Under the pieces are notes generated by a model that worked only from the letters and a program-made list of their open reading frames with translations, ran no database searches and was not told the origin of the DNA. A program made the translations under genes and the position numbers. From positions 120,581,600 to 120,645,599 of the forward strand of contig CM073590.1 in the NCBI GenBank assembly GCA_037074705.1: a DNA stretch of 64,000 nt. The letters run 5' to 3'. Source of the DNA: Zhengitettix transpicula (taxonomy: Eukaryota; Arthropoda; Insecta; Orthoptera; Tetrigidae). Shown here one piece after another: positions 13,375-26,479 of the stretch (positions are counted from its first letter, which is position 1; each line of letters starts with the position of its first letter).

Positions 13375-14515
13375 GCCTGAAAAGTTTCCAAGCTTTCAAA
13401 GATACAAGACTTTTTTTTCAAATTTATTTTTATTTTTCTACATAGTTTCCTTGAAGTCTACACATTATTCTCTCTCTCTCTCCCTACCCCTATTCCAGCG
13501 ATGTTAACATATCTTCAACCCAAAGAGATCTCTTTCTCTACAAAATAATTGTTTCAAAGGTGATGGCTTTCTCTTTTCACTAAAATCTCTGTCCTCCGAT
13601 CGCAACTTTTAGTTTAGGGAACAAAAAGAAGTCGCTTGGGGCTAGATCTGGTGAGTAAGGAGGGTTGCCAAACCGTAATTCTTGGATTTTCGCCATGGCA
13701 ACACTGAGTTGTGAGACGGCGCATTGTCTTAGTGAAATAAGTTTCCTGCAAATGTGGCAGTTTTCCGTTATTTTTGCCTTCTGTTTGTCAAGTAATGATG
13801 CATAGTATTCTCTTTGAAGACTATCGATTAATATAACTCTAGTACTATCCCAAAAACAATCACAATCGCTTTCTCAACCTAAAAAAACAGTTTTTGCTGT
13901 TTTTTTAGAGCTGATTCCCACTTTTCAGACCATTTTTTTGACACATAATGGTGTGTCCAGGTTTCATCTACAGTAATTAATCGGTGCCCAAACTCTCATT
14001 AATTGCGCCTAAACTACGCCAATGGAAATGTTCATTGGAACACGTGTTTTGTCTGCGCGGCAACCCACGCACTGACAGCTTTCTCATGCCTAAATATTGA
14101 TTCAATATGTGACAAACACGTTCATTGGACATATTCATAGCCTCTACTATTTCTCTCACTTTAAGTCGACGGTTGTCAAGCACCATTTGCTGAACTTGTG
14201 CGATGTTATCGTCAAGCTGCCCAAAATTTCGCGGTGGTAAATGATTGTTCAGAGTCCCCGCACACAGCTGCCAATTCGTCTTTGATTTGCGTAGGCGTGG
14301 TACCTTTCAAAAACAAGTAATTAATGACAGCTCGAAACTCGATTTTTTTCATTTACTCAAAACCACTCACAACCCCGCAATAAAACGTGTCTAACAACAA
14401 ATGCGCGTCCAAAATGGCTGAAAGTTTTCTGAGTACCTTTCAAGACATTCCCTAACTTTAACTGACGAATTCTGTCATATTCATGTTGAGGTTGGAAACT
14501 TTCAGGCCACCTTCG
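13375..14515 (-). mobile_element. mariner-type DNA transposon relic
   Basis: About 1.14 kb bounded by imperfect terminal inverted repeats: GGAAGCCTGAAAAGTTTCCA at the left, and the complement of TTGGAAACTTTCAGGCCACC at the right. A TA dinucleotide lies next to each end, as expected for Tc1/mariner insertion. Inside, read on the minus strand, is a decayed mariner transposase. I infer that it is inactive. Confidence 0.85.
13390..14352 (-). pseudogene. Broken mariner transposase
   Basis: Read on the minus strand from an ATG at 14352, the start MKKIEFRAVINYLFLKG leads into a helix-turn-helix-like region. The frame is then broken and resumes at KVREIVEAMNMSNERVCHIL around 14160, a typical mariner DNA-binding segment. 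The catalytic motif DNAPSH lies at 13728-13711, with an in-frame stop two residues before it. A further segment PYSPDLAPSDFFLF follows in another frame. Several stops and frameshifts make it a pseudogene. The intact family member is about 340 residues with a DDD catalytic triad. Confidence 0.88.
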
Positions 14516-17500
14516 TATGGTAGATAAATAGAACGGAGACCGAGACTATTTGATTTGATTGATTATGAATTCAATCCGTCCTCGGTTGAAGAAATAGGAT
14601 ACGTCGTTACATAAAATTACAAACAATTATTATAAAACCATCGTATAAATAATTATAGAATTTGAACCCGGGCCAATGTTTCCGAAAACAACGTTTCGAA
14701 GACAAGCTCCACCATTGTCGGCAGGTTGACTGTGAACGTGAATTTGTTTATTTAGAATCCATTCCACGCTAGCGGAATTATTTATGAACCTTTTGTAAAT
14801 TTTTGGTATTTAATAATAAAACAATTTCCCATAAATCAAGCTTTTTCTTTTTACCATCAGCAAATAATATGTTGTATTATTATTATTTTCATTTGCTAGC
14901 TCGTATCTTTAAACGAGTAAATTACATACCCTAGCTGAAATTGGACGAGTAGGAAATGTAAAATAGGTGATACAGATTGTGCCGGAAATGCTAAGATAAG
15001 AAATAACATAGAGAAGAAAAGGAGAAGCAAAATTTAAATTCGTCAGAGTCTGATAAAAATTAACAAATGGAGCAGTCAATGATCAGGCAAATCTTGTTGT
15101 TAAAGATTTTTTTACAGTGACGAAAGTAACGAGTTTTGCAGAAACGTTATATTTTATCACTTGCCTGTTCATTGGGTGCTTCCTTATCTATTTTTGAAAA
15201 GGAGGTAGAATAGAAAATTATGATTTTTAAAAGGAAAATAAATTTAGCATCATGTGCATATATCAGCAGACACTTGGGATTCGGGTGGCTCTTGGTGGCG
15301 TCATTCTGAGATCTAAGAACGGAGAAACTGGATTAGGAGTATAGTGCTGTGTTAATTCTAATTTTAATAATACTAAATATGGCTTTCATACAGAAAAACT
15401 TAAAATAGAGAAGCTTTAACTAAGAAAATTTAAATTTCAAGTTTTTCGCCGTTAGAAAAAGACGCCAATCCGCGTCGAAAGGTCCGGCACATTTAAATTT
15501 TCTTAGTTAATGCTTCTCTATTTAAAGTTTGTTTGTATGAGGGTAGTATTTCGTTTCTTTCTATGTTGTAAATATAACTTTCCGCAAACATTGAGGTCGA
15601 GTTTGAATATACCGCCAGAGATTGTACTCTAATTTTTCTGGTGTAAAACCCTAAAGAATTGTCAAAGTATGTGTTAAACGAAGTAGACAAAATATTTTTA
15701 CGGTTAAATGCTCTCTTCAGGAAGACTGAACATCAGTTACTCTGCGAAACTTACATTTTTATCCTACATATTCGGCTCTAGATTTTTGTAATTTACCGTA
15801 AAATTTCTATGAAGTCTTTGATCACTTACCGTTCCCTATTCGCCTTTTCCTTATTCCTTCTTCAACACTGTCAATCATAGGAAACAACATACAAAAAAAT
15901 CAGTATTCTAATTAAACTCATGCCATGACATTACACAAGTCTATTTGGGCGAATGACTTTTTGTGCAGTATTCTGCAAGTTTATTTATAGTATTCACATT
16001 ATTTGTAAATTTATTTTTCTTTAGAGAGTCAAGCAACAGGTGCGAAAATTTATAGGCATGGAATCAAAAGTATAATTATCAGTTAGTTCTAATCTATCAT
16101 TTTCCAGAAATCATTCTGTGCTGTTAATAATTCAAAATAATATTTTAAATAGAAAAATGTAATTGAAATATATCGTAACGTTTTCGTTTATTTATTGAAC
16201 TTTGTTACGTACTTCGGTATGAAGAGAAAGTTTGTTATACTCAAGGAATTATTTTCCGTTATAGTTTCATGTAGTACGATTGTTTTGAAGCCTGTTCTGT
16301 CCCAGCCTCTTCATATTCAAATGTTGTATACCATGCCCAAATTTTACCACAACTTATTCTCTAACGAAATTGTTTGCTCTATATATGACTGGACATCTCC
16401 ATCTGTAGCTCCAGGCTGAAATTGTGTGTCCGTTAAATTGCAGTTGCTATCCGTCATCACTTTATGTCAGAAACTCGAGAGTGTATTCTCCCGGTCTTGG
16501 ATGCTACATTAAATTACTTACCAGATCTCACTGATTACACTCTAGCGACAGCTTAAAAACAATTGGTAAGGAAATGGAAATGTTTGAATGTTATTGGTGT
16601 TAACGTGTCTAGATTTTGCTATTTTTTTTTTGAACTGGCAAAAACGAAACTAATATTTCTGAAAAGAAATGCAGTTCTAACACTATCATTAAGAGTCGAA
16701 TACTTGTTTAGTATCTAGTATTGTTTGCACTCTCCAAATTCTTTGATTCATCCATCTGACCTTAAATCATTCTCAATGACGCAATAGTGGAATTAGAATA
16801 TATAAATTATATAATATAATAATTCATTTCAAATTCCGGAATAAAAAAAATACCTCAGCGGTAAGTCAAATTACACACATCCATGTTCACAATCAATATA
16901 GATTTTATGTAACGACGTATATAGATTTTCTGTTATACGGAGTGCATAATTCTGTACTAGGAAATACAAGTAACATTTCCTTACTTTAAGAACCAGTATA
17001 AAGGTTTCGAAAATAGAGATTAAATCGTGTAATTTTATCCTTGTATTGTGATGGGTAAATCATGTTTACGGAGCATACTAATAAAGTATTTACTATTATC
17101 ATAATCATATCTTAACATTTTCAAAAGAAAAACGAAAAAAAAAATACCCAGAATTGGGAAATGAAACTTGGAATTCCGACTTAATGTTCCTTTCACATGA
17201 GAACATTTTCAAATACTTTATTCGGATTTACAGGGAAAAGAAAAATATATTACTGATTTGTCACAAACTGTATTCAGTTTTGAAGAAAAACATTGTTTGT
17301 TAACGATCTTGAGAACAAAATATTTAATCAATTTGTAAGAGTAAAATCAAGTGTAATAAATATGAAAGAAGAAAATTTATTTAGATGAATAAAAGAAAAA
17401 TTTGAATTACAAGAAAATTTCAAGCATAGGTTTGAAGATTTGAAAAGTTTCTAATCTACATTTACATATTTTGTGAACCCGTATATTTGAGCCACTGTAG

Positions 17501-18897
17501 AAGATGGATTTCCAATTTCTGAATTGATACTTACTGAAAAACTAGCCGTGGAATTGCAGTTATTTTAGAAGTCAGAGGATAAGGCGTTGCTTCTTCTGTG
17601 ACATAATTTTGGAAACTCGTGCCTGAATCAATTTTAAAGTTAGATATTTCTAGTCTATTATAGATTTTTGGTACAACATATTGCTGAGAAACTTTTTACT
17701 TCTCAATAAAGTTCGGAAAAATCGTTCACAGTTGACAAATAATAATTTCCCAGAGAATGTAGGTGATGTCAAAATTTAGTGGCAACAATGTTGACGGGTC
17801 TTGTAGCTAACATTTGTTTGCAACTTTGTTGTTCAACATTGTTGGTGTCAAAAAATGTTGACAACATTTGGTGTATTAGAATTTCTGCGGACAGCTTTCA
17901 CTAAAGTAACGCCAAATTTTAAAAATTTGCCCAAAGATTGTCGTTAGATATTGTTATAGTTTTTATTAATAAATATATTGTAATAAGCACCTAGATGACA
18001 ATTAATTGGCCCCACGTTGTTGAAGCCATTTATGTAATGAATAACTGGATAGCTTTAATTAAATGAATCAATTAACAGCATTTACTAAGCTTAAAAGGAA
18101 TTTATTATTGTTGATAAATTTTACAATTTACAAAACCTATTTTCATGCCGAATTTCATCCATTTAAACAAAAACTTTAATTTTCATTTATTAATTCGTGG
18201 CATCCATGAACATACAATTCTTATATCATTACAATCAAATTCGTCGAATCTCTTATCTCAGGGTCACTACTGGATTTGATAATTAGAACAAAATCAATGT
18301 ATAAACTGTCAACTAACAATTCAAATATAAAAGTTAACCTAAAACAATATGAAAAGAATTGAAAAGAAAGCTGAACGAAATGAAAACTGAACGAAATGAT
18401 AGCTGAACGAAATCTGACTCTACCCTTTCAATTATCTTTTACAAATTTATATCAAAGTTTTGGTTACTCACGGTATGTCTGTCTGGTACTATATCTCTCT
18501 CTTGTATCTTGAACACTACCACACTAAAAAGCCATTTTTTTACACTGACTCTACTTCATTGCAATTTTAATTGCGCGCTTGAATTTCTCGTCCTCAGCTA
18601 TCTGGGACCTCGGATGAGCCTCCTCTTTCTGGTCAGCTAGCTGATGCCGGATTCCTCAATGCAAAAATTGTTCCATCAGCGTGAAGCAACCTTTTCCTTC
18701 CCCGTTTGCAAATTGTTATGAAAATTTCTCATTACAAATATTTGCTTGCTTCCATACAGGAGCTCGCGATTTGCAATTTATATTTGCAGACGTTTCTGTT
18801 TGTTGCTCTCAGAGAACTGAACTGTATTATATCTCTCGTACTCAGATTTTCGCCTCCTTCTCATATCATCGCCGATTCCAGACTTTTAGATCTCTGA
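14516..18897. other. AT-rich intergenic DNA
   Basis: Apart from the palindrome at 15383-15540 I see no gene. Frames at 16195-16419 and 18681-18968 are open but unrecognised, with no splice signals or motif support. Confidence 0.5.
15383..15540. repeat. Imperfect palindrome, foldback MITE
   Basis: Left arm AACTTAAAATAGAGAAGC...TAACTAAGAAAATTTAAAT is matched by the complement ATTTAAATTTTCTTAGTTAA...GCTTCTCTATTTAAAGTTT on the right. The element is about 158 bases, with a GC-richer centre (GACGCCAATCCGCGTCGAAA). It has no coding potential. Confidence 0.8.
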
Positions 18898-19456
18898 GAA
18901 AAGCCTCCGAGAGGATTCTCTCGCAGGTAACTTGCGAGGGATGTTCTCTCGCAGGCAGAACCTTTTAGGAGAGGAACGAAGGGGCTACATTTGGGTATGC
19001 CTTTTCCTCTCCGTTTTTGAACTATGGTTCCCACAAGCCGAGGCACCTCGGCCTGTTCTGAGAGGTGTATGTTCCGGGGTCACAGACCTTGGGCATACGG
19101 TAAGAGTTGTCCGCTATTCCCATTGGAATAGTCGGCCAACTGCCTCCTAAACGGGTCGAGACACGGAGAAGGGAATGCTGCGTCCCCACAGCAAACTCCT
19201 CTCCCGCTATCGGAAGGGCGTGGAACAAGTACCCAATGCCCGACCTACCTGATGCAGGTTTTTCTAGGGTTTTCCCTGCATTACTTTTAGGCGAATGCCG
19301 GGTAGAATCCTTAAACTATAGCCCGGGGGCCCTAGTAACCCTTGGCTACCTTCCTCTACCCTTCCGCATCCCACCTTTCAAATCCCTTCCTATGCTATTA
19401 AAGGGGAGCTGCCCAAAGTGGATTACCCTCATGTAGCCTGTTGCCCTAAAAAAAAC
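18898..19456 (+). repeat. Element A copy 6, full length with target-site duplication
   Basis: The best-preserved copy. The 15-base sequence CTTTTAGATCTCTGA at 18883-18897 is repeated as CTTTTAGATCTTTGA at 19457-19471, directly after the A run. This one-mismatch duplication defines the element ends and gives a length of about 559 bases. Long target-site duplications and a 3' A run indicate retroposition by a LINE-encoded machinery in trans. No RNA polymerase III box pair is obvious, so the source transcript is unknown. Confidence 0.85.
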
Positions 19457-21538
19457 CTTTTAGATCTTTGAACTGTTTCGTTTCTCGCAGCAGACTTTTA
19501 ACTCCTTCACCTTTCAATCGCCGATTCCAGACTTTTAGGTTTTCAGTTCCCCACGTGAACTGAACTGTTCCGTTTCTCGCAGCCAACTTTTTCTCGAAGT
19601 GCATACTGAAATTTCCATTGTCAAACAAAGGAAAAACCCGCCTTCATTGTCGCCTTTACGCATTCGTACCGCTAACAATTTATCTATATTAAAACAATTA
19701 ATGGCCTGTTTAATTGGCATTACAATATTTTCATTATATTTCATTTTTATTATATTTGAACTTTATTACATAAACTTTGAAATAATTTTTTTTCGTAATT
19801 AAGTGTTCTTATATGTGACTTGCGAAAATTTGCAATCAAATTTTTCTCTTTGGCCTTCATGTTTTCCCACCCCGGTTTTTAATCTCGATTGCGACTAGTT
19901 TGTGTTTAATGTAATGCAAGCCATAAAGTTTTATTTTCATCTATTTCAATCCACGATGCTTTGATTCAAAAATAAACTGACATACTATTTCTATTTCTCA
20001 AAATACTGAAAACCTTAAAAAATATATCTATAGTTCCATGTTTATCACTTCACAAAATTTATCCATAGATTGGAATAAATTTTAAAAAAACAATTTGAAG
20101 ACATTGATATGGATGGCATTTAAGTCTATAATCCTTGTTATTTATGCAGTTTTATCAAATTCCGTTGTGGTGTTCCATATATAGTTAGCGTTTACATATT
20201 CTAATTGATCTTATTCAATATATTCTGCATATAAATTGTGAATTACAAATAAAGGTAATTATTTTATAATAAAAAACCATTAAGTTTTATTGTGTTACCA
20301 ATTTTTTTAAGACATTTTCAATTTATTTATAATACGATACAATGTCAACTTAATACGTGTTGATTTGGTGCGAAGTTCAGTCAATAATTATCATAGCGTG
20401 CGATTATTCACGTTACAATGTAACTGACAAAGAAATAAGTTTGGTTAAGTTGTATTGCAGAAGCCGAGGAAAATATCATGACCGAACATTTCTGAGAAAT
20501 TAATTAAAATTCCGAATTCTCGTCAGAGCTTGTCATTTTCAAATGTAAACCTTTAATTATTGTAATGAGGAAACAAGAGATGTTGTGGTTACACATTTGT
20601 GGATCGACATCACAATAAACCAATTTTCCTTAGATAATGACAGTCAAACACCGAAAAATCCGTCCTGTTAACTTATAATATAGATCGTGAAACGATAGAT
20701 TCCCTCGAGGATCTGGAGGTGGCGGAAGAAATATCTATTTTCTTCTGACACGTCTTGATGTGGTAAAGGACCATCGACAGTGCCTATTCTTTTAAAATTT
20801 TCTCTTGTGTAGACGTGGTGTCACATCTAATTTGGTTTACTTCACTTAATCCAAAGTAATTTCCTTAACTATCTCTTATTAACATTTAAAAGTAAAGTTG
20901 TTTTCTTTTTTAAAAAATATAGAAGTTTACTTGTCATTTATTAAACATTTTGTTCTTATACATTTCAACGAATGAATGAATGCGTTTTTAATTTCAACTT
21001 TGGTCTATTGATCCGAAATATCATTTACTGCAAATAATTTCCCCCAAATAAAATTTACGAATCCGATCCAAAATCGACTCCTCATGTTCTGGCTGCAGAC
21101 AATCAAATTGTAAAATTGTGTTGGTTTCAGTGAGACAGTGAGACAGAATACAGATTAAAATATGTATAAACTTTTCTAATTTTAGTAATTAAGTGTAGGG
21201 AGTTTTTATAACTGCCACAAATAATAGCCGTCTATCTGAAAATAAATTCCTGTGAAAATAACGCTGTTATTCAGCGCGAGTATTGTAATTAAAGCTGATT
21301 ATGGAAAGTCACGCCGTAGTACTTGTAAAGAGAGCTCGTTTAAAGGTGACATGTAACTACATACTCCATTCTAACTTTGTAAATAATTATCTGCGAAATC
21401 CATCAAATTTATTTAAATGTATCTAGTTTGAGTTAACGGTGCTTTTCGTGGTTACGGAAACAATAAAATGTCAAGTAAATTAAAATATGCGTTTGGTGTT
21501 TCGCCATAATCATCAGCTTGTTGTAAAGTAAGAATCTA
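19457..21538. other. AT-rich intergenic DNA with short direct repeats
   Basis: The first 170 bases repeat motifs found before element A copy 6. CGCCGATTCCAGACTTTTAG occurs at about 18869 and again at about 19519. GTTTCTCGCAG-like sequence follows GAACTG twice, at about 19470 and 19565. This suggests that copy 6 landed in an older tandemly repeated sequence. The rest has no gene I can support. Confidence 0.5.
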
Positions 21539-21953
21539 TTTTTTTTAGGGTAACAGGCATCATGAGGGTAATCCACATAGTGGCAACTTCCCTTTAATAG
21601 CATATGAAGGGATTAGAAAGGGGGGATGCGGAAGGGTAAAGGAAAGTAGCGAAGGGTTAACAACGGCCCCAGGACTATGGTTTAAGGATCCTACCCTGCA
21701 ATTCGCCTAAAAGTGATGCAGTGAAAACCCTAGAAAAACCTGCATCAGGTAGTTCGGGCATTTGGTACTTGTCCCACGCCCTTCCGATGGGGGAGAGGGG
21801 TTAGCTATGGTGTCGCAGCTTTCCCCTCACCGTGCCTTGACCGGTTTAGGAGGCAGCTGGTCGACTATTCCAATAGGAATAGCGGACAACTCTTACCATA
21901 TGCCCAAGGTCTGCGACCCTGGAACATACACCTCTCAAAACAGGCCGAGGTGC
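21539..21953 (-). repeat. Element A copy 7, 5'-truncated
   Basis: Minus-strand copy. The T run at its left edge is the complement of the A tail, followed by all family landmarks in reverse order. It stops at the complement of CACCTCGGCCT, so the first 100 or so bases of the element are missing. It abuts copy 8 with no intervening sequence. Confidence 0.85.
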
Positions 21954-22412
21954 CTTTCTTTTAGGATAACAGGCTACATGAGGGTAATCCACATGGTGGC
22001 AACTCCCCTTTAATAGCATAGGAAGGGATTAGAAAGGGGGGATGGGGAAGGGTAAAGGAATGTAGCGAAGCGTTAACTACGGCCCCCGGACTATGGTTTA
22101 AGGATCCTACCCGTCAATTCGCCTAAAAGTGATACAGGGAAAACCCTACAAAAACTTGCATCAGGTAGGTCGGGCATTTGGTACTTGTCCCACGCCCTTC
22201 CGATAGCGGGAGAGGAGTTTCTTCGTGCCTCGACCAGTTTAGGAGGCAGCTGGCCGACTATTCCAATAGGAATAGCGAACAACTCTTACCATATGCCCAA
22301 GGTCTGCGACCCCGGAACATACACCTCTCAAAACAGACCAAGGTGCCTCGGCATGTGGGAACCTTAGTTCAAAAAACCAGAGAGATGTGTAGGCATCCCG
22401 AAAGGTAGCCTC
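21954..22412 (-). repeat. Element A copy 8
   Basis: A second minus-strand copy, head to tail with copy 7 and about as diverged from it as the dispersed copies are from each other. It extends further toward the 5' end, reaching the complement of the GGCTACCTTTGGG region. A short internal deletion removes bases around the GGGAATGCTGC landmark. The pair resembles the pair at 1-1014, so head-to-tail arrangement recurs in this family. Confidence 0.82.
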
Positions 22413-25309
22413 CGCCAGAGCTCTCTGGAAATTCTCATAGGCCGAGGTACTTAATATGCGTTGACTACAAAACGAATATCAAATAATTCCCACATACGAT
22501 TATTATTCAATATTTCCCAGTTTATCTTTAATCGAGGACATTTTGATGATTGTGGTAAGTGGAGATTTTAAATGTGAAAAAAATAGTAGCGCTATTTTGT
22601 GTAATACGATGTTCAGATAAAAAAAATTAAAACACGGCCTGAAAACGTTGGTTTGTGGAACTTAATTGTGGTACCTCTAAGAAACTCATAGAATAATTTT
22701 TTTCACTACCAAAAGTATTATAAATGTTGATTATAACTATTAAACACAGGTAACATTTCATCAATTCAATTGTAAGAAATAATACAAAAAAAATTATCAA
22801 CTTATCTGTGATAAGTAACAGGTTTTAAGTTAAGACTTTCAAGACAACACTTCTCCAAGTCTCTCAATACTAGTTATAACCGGAGATAATGATGAGCGCA
22901 TAGGTTAGCCAAGGGTCTGGTGGTAAAACTTGTTGTTGAAAGTGAAACAAGAGGAATAAGGTACAAGGTTGATGGCAGAGTTCACTTCAGTCCAATCAAT
23001 AGGTAGTCTTAAGTATTCCATCTGGATTTTAGATTGTTGATAACCATACCGAAAGGAATACTTGCAAATAAGGAAATAGCATGAAGGAATAGTAGAATAT
23101 GTTCGTCAGGAATTTGTAGATTTTTAATCTTGAAAATAAAATCTAATGAATTCTGTACCAAGATGTGAGTTTATTTATGTTAGCCTAAAGAAATATATTT
23201 ATGTAGGAAGGTTGAAAGACCACACTGGCTAAACAATTGACAATTATGACACGGAAAGTCTCATTAATTTATGAGGTTTCATTTTAAATTCTTTGACCCT
23301 TATGTATGTACTAATTTATTACTTAAAATTAGTACTTAGGTTTAATTTACGGCCATTCCGCTAATACTCGCCGAAACGTCCAACCATTTTAAATTCAAAT
23401 TTACTTACTTTAAGTTCCTTCCTTTTTTTAAGTTTGTCTGCTATAAGGTCGATTTTAACATTGTTACTTACAACAGACTTAAATTTTTCCTTATGTTTAA
23501 TATTATCTCCGCTTTATCATTGATGAATTTCTTTGTGACAAGATTATTATTGTATAACTGGTTGCTTTAGCCTTTATTATGCAAAGATTTATTACTTGTC
23601 CTATTTTAAGGTAAAATTTGAGATATTTTTATTCTTATTTTACCTTGATCAGCTAATTATTACACGGAAAATCTCAATAAGTTATGATGTTTCATTTTAA
23701 ATTCTTTCGACCTTATGTATGTATCTTTGATTTTAGTACTTAGGTTTATTTCCAGTTTTTCGCCAGTTAAGTTGAAAATAAAATATATTAGGTTCAAAGT
23801 TTTTTAAAAAATTGATAATTATATTTTTATTTTAAGTTTTAGTAGGGAAGCAAAATTTTTTTTCTAAATATACATTATTTCTTTTTTTGGGGGAATATTA
23901 TTCTTGTTTAAATTATTGCGACCAGTCCTTTTCAATAAAATTGTTATTAGAATGAAAGTGTGGAAACTTTTTGTCGAACGGCCAATCAAATTTTTTTAAG
24001 AAGTCATTTCTCATTTTACAGTGAAGTATGCTGAATGTAATATATGATTCGGAGTGAATTTAATAATTTGTTATTACTATTTTTAACAGACGTTAATTTC
24101 TATGTGACGGTTGTACTTCAATTAATATGTTGTGATATCCAACGAATACGTAAGCCACAAAATTTGAATGTGCAAACTTTATTCACTTTAAACTTCTTTT
24201 CCTAGTGTTCTAACAAGATAAATTAAATCTATGGTATCAGACATTGTAAATTCGTTCAAGCCGTTATTAATAAAATAAACTTGGTCGAGGTTGTGGTTTA
24301 TCTTCTTAAGATTAAATGCATTTATTTACTACAATTTATTTATGAAATTTACCGAATTCAAAATTTCCGTGCTTAATAATTAATACGTGATAATTAGGTT
24401 ATTCATTAAATTTTTATTGGCATACAGTTATTAAAATAAATTACAAACTTTCCAGTACGTAATTAAATTTAAGACCTATTTCTCGTTATACCAGCCACAC
24501 TTAGCATAAAAGGGCATATAATATATGTAGGATGTACATTTCTCAATGTAACAATTAAAAATTTACACATGTTTTCGGCGAATTTCCGCATACCGGAATA
24601 ATAACAAACACTGTTGTACCAGTATTCTATTTTTTCCTCCACAATATTTTTAACAATTAGAGTATACTTATTATATTTTTAGTAAAACATTCTACGTATC
24701 TTGTAAAAACTATTGAAATTAAACAAATGTATGCGTGGCGATATATGTCAAAGTGTAACTTCCTTTTCGAATATTCTACGAAAAAGCTCTGAACCTGTAA
24801 GAAATTAGTTTCATGTTGCCAAGCAGCAGTAGCCATGAGCTGTTTTCGTTGAAATCAATTGGTCTGAGCTACAGGGAAAGGATTTACGCGAAGAGATCAG
24901 CGGCCGCCTTTCACAAAAATACAAACACACAGAAAATATTTTCCTCGATTTCCACAAATACTGTATTTGATGACTAAAATGTGTATTTGTATGTATTTCT
25001 GAATCTGTTTGACAATGCGCCTAGAGAAAAATGTAGCAAATTGTACTCTCCCTTGCAAGTGATGTGCCATGGGGAATTTTATTTCTGACAAACTGAAAGT
25101 TTAAAACACCCAGAATTACTAATAATATTCCCGGACTATTTTGTTATTATTTTTTAAAAGAAAATAAATAGTCTGTATACAGTTCTGGACATGGACACAT
25201 TTAAAAAGCGTCGGCTCGTGATGTTTTTAAGTTATGAGCTACTTCACCTCAAGCAACCATTTTTACGTGGATAACTTTGTAAAATAATAATACTAAAACA
25301 GAGCTAGTG
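22413..25309. other. AT-rich intergenic DNA with one diverged direct repeat pair
   Basis: No gene recognised. Two stretches of about 100 bases, 23247-23345 and 23658-23755, are diverged direct repeats. They share ACACGGAAA.TCTCA, GTTTCATTTTAAATTCTTT, CTTATGTATGTA and TTAGTACTTAGGTTTA. Confidence 0.55.
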
Positions 25310-25635
25310 TTGCCAATATTCTATTTTAGAATAAGATTTTTAATTATGGAATGATTCCAATTTATTTTGATTTATTTGTTTATGTCACCTGCCGCCCTGT
25401 TTGTAAGTCTACGTGACACAAAAAAGAGATTTACTGGTGGTGTAAAGGATTGAAACGGAATGTTCAGCATGCGCGTTTCTCATTACAGGTAGAAATAGAG
25501 TGCAAAAGCCGTGAGTAGCACAGACATGGCCAATTGGCTGCATTAGCGGGAACGAATGCGCTGCAGCAGAAATTCGAAGTGTTAAAACTCATTTTTTATT
25601 AAGGTTCTTAAATTAATAAAAAAATTACTTCTTCC
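25310..25635 (+). repeat. Diverged dispersed repeat, copy 1
   Basis: This stretch aligns with 60595-60930. Both contain TAAGATTT.TAATTA..GAATG.TTC, ATTTATTTTGATT, a TTTATG/CTTATG.CACCT block, and further on GCAGAAATTC...GTTAAAAC...TTAT.AAGGTT.TTAAA. The middle is more diverged. No coding frame is shared. The class of repeat is unknown. Confidence 0.6.
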
Positions 25636-26479
25636 TATTGCTATCACTTCAATGGTGTAATTATTTTTTTTCATGATTTTTAAATTTATTATTTATGTAG
25701 TTTCTGCATAGTTCTATTTTTACGATATACATAAAATAATTAGATTTTATTCTTATAAGAACTTTTTAATAAATAAATATTATACTTATATATTGCTCTT
25801 AATTTTTTGAAGCTTTACATTTTTACGAGTGTTTTATTGTCGTTCCCACATAACATTTACATACATAGTGTTTTATTTGTATTCTGTCCTAAATACACAT
25901 ACTGAAGCATTTTGAAATTGTAACTGGAGAAAGAAATATTACCGAGTCACACGCTATTCATTATTATTGTTATACATTTTTATTCTTTATCTTTCATTTG
26001 ATTGAATTAAAATATTGCACAATAATTTGTTGTAGATCTCTGTGGTATTATATATTATTAAAAATAGTTCAGTGCTCAGCTACATGACGCCGCCTTGGTG
26101 TAAACGAAATGTAATCCCGCAACAATCGTGAGTCTGAACGAAAGGTGTAAACACAGAGACATCTAGCTACTGATGACGATATAAACACAATATTTTTGGG
26201 GCTAAAGAATAAATTATGGGAGATATTTGAATTCACTACACAAGTTAACAATAAGAATTTTATTTTACAACTCAAATTACAATTTGAAGTTAAATTATTG
26301 TATAAACCAAGGGATACTGGCAAAGTAAAATGCCGGAGCATGAATTTAAAAAAAATAACAGAAAATTGATCAAACACACTTCAATCAACAGGGCATTGTG
26401 GTTTAGTTCGTTTGCCAAACAATCGCAGATCACAACAAAAATGAATTTGATGCGTAGGTCGCAAGACCTGAAATATTCA
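25636..26479. other. AT-rich intergenic DNA
   Basis: Nothing recognised. Confidence 0.5.
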
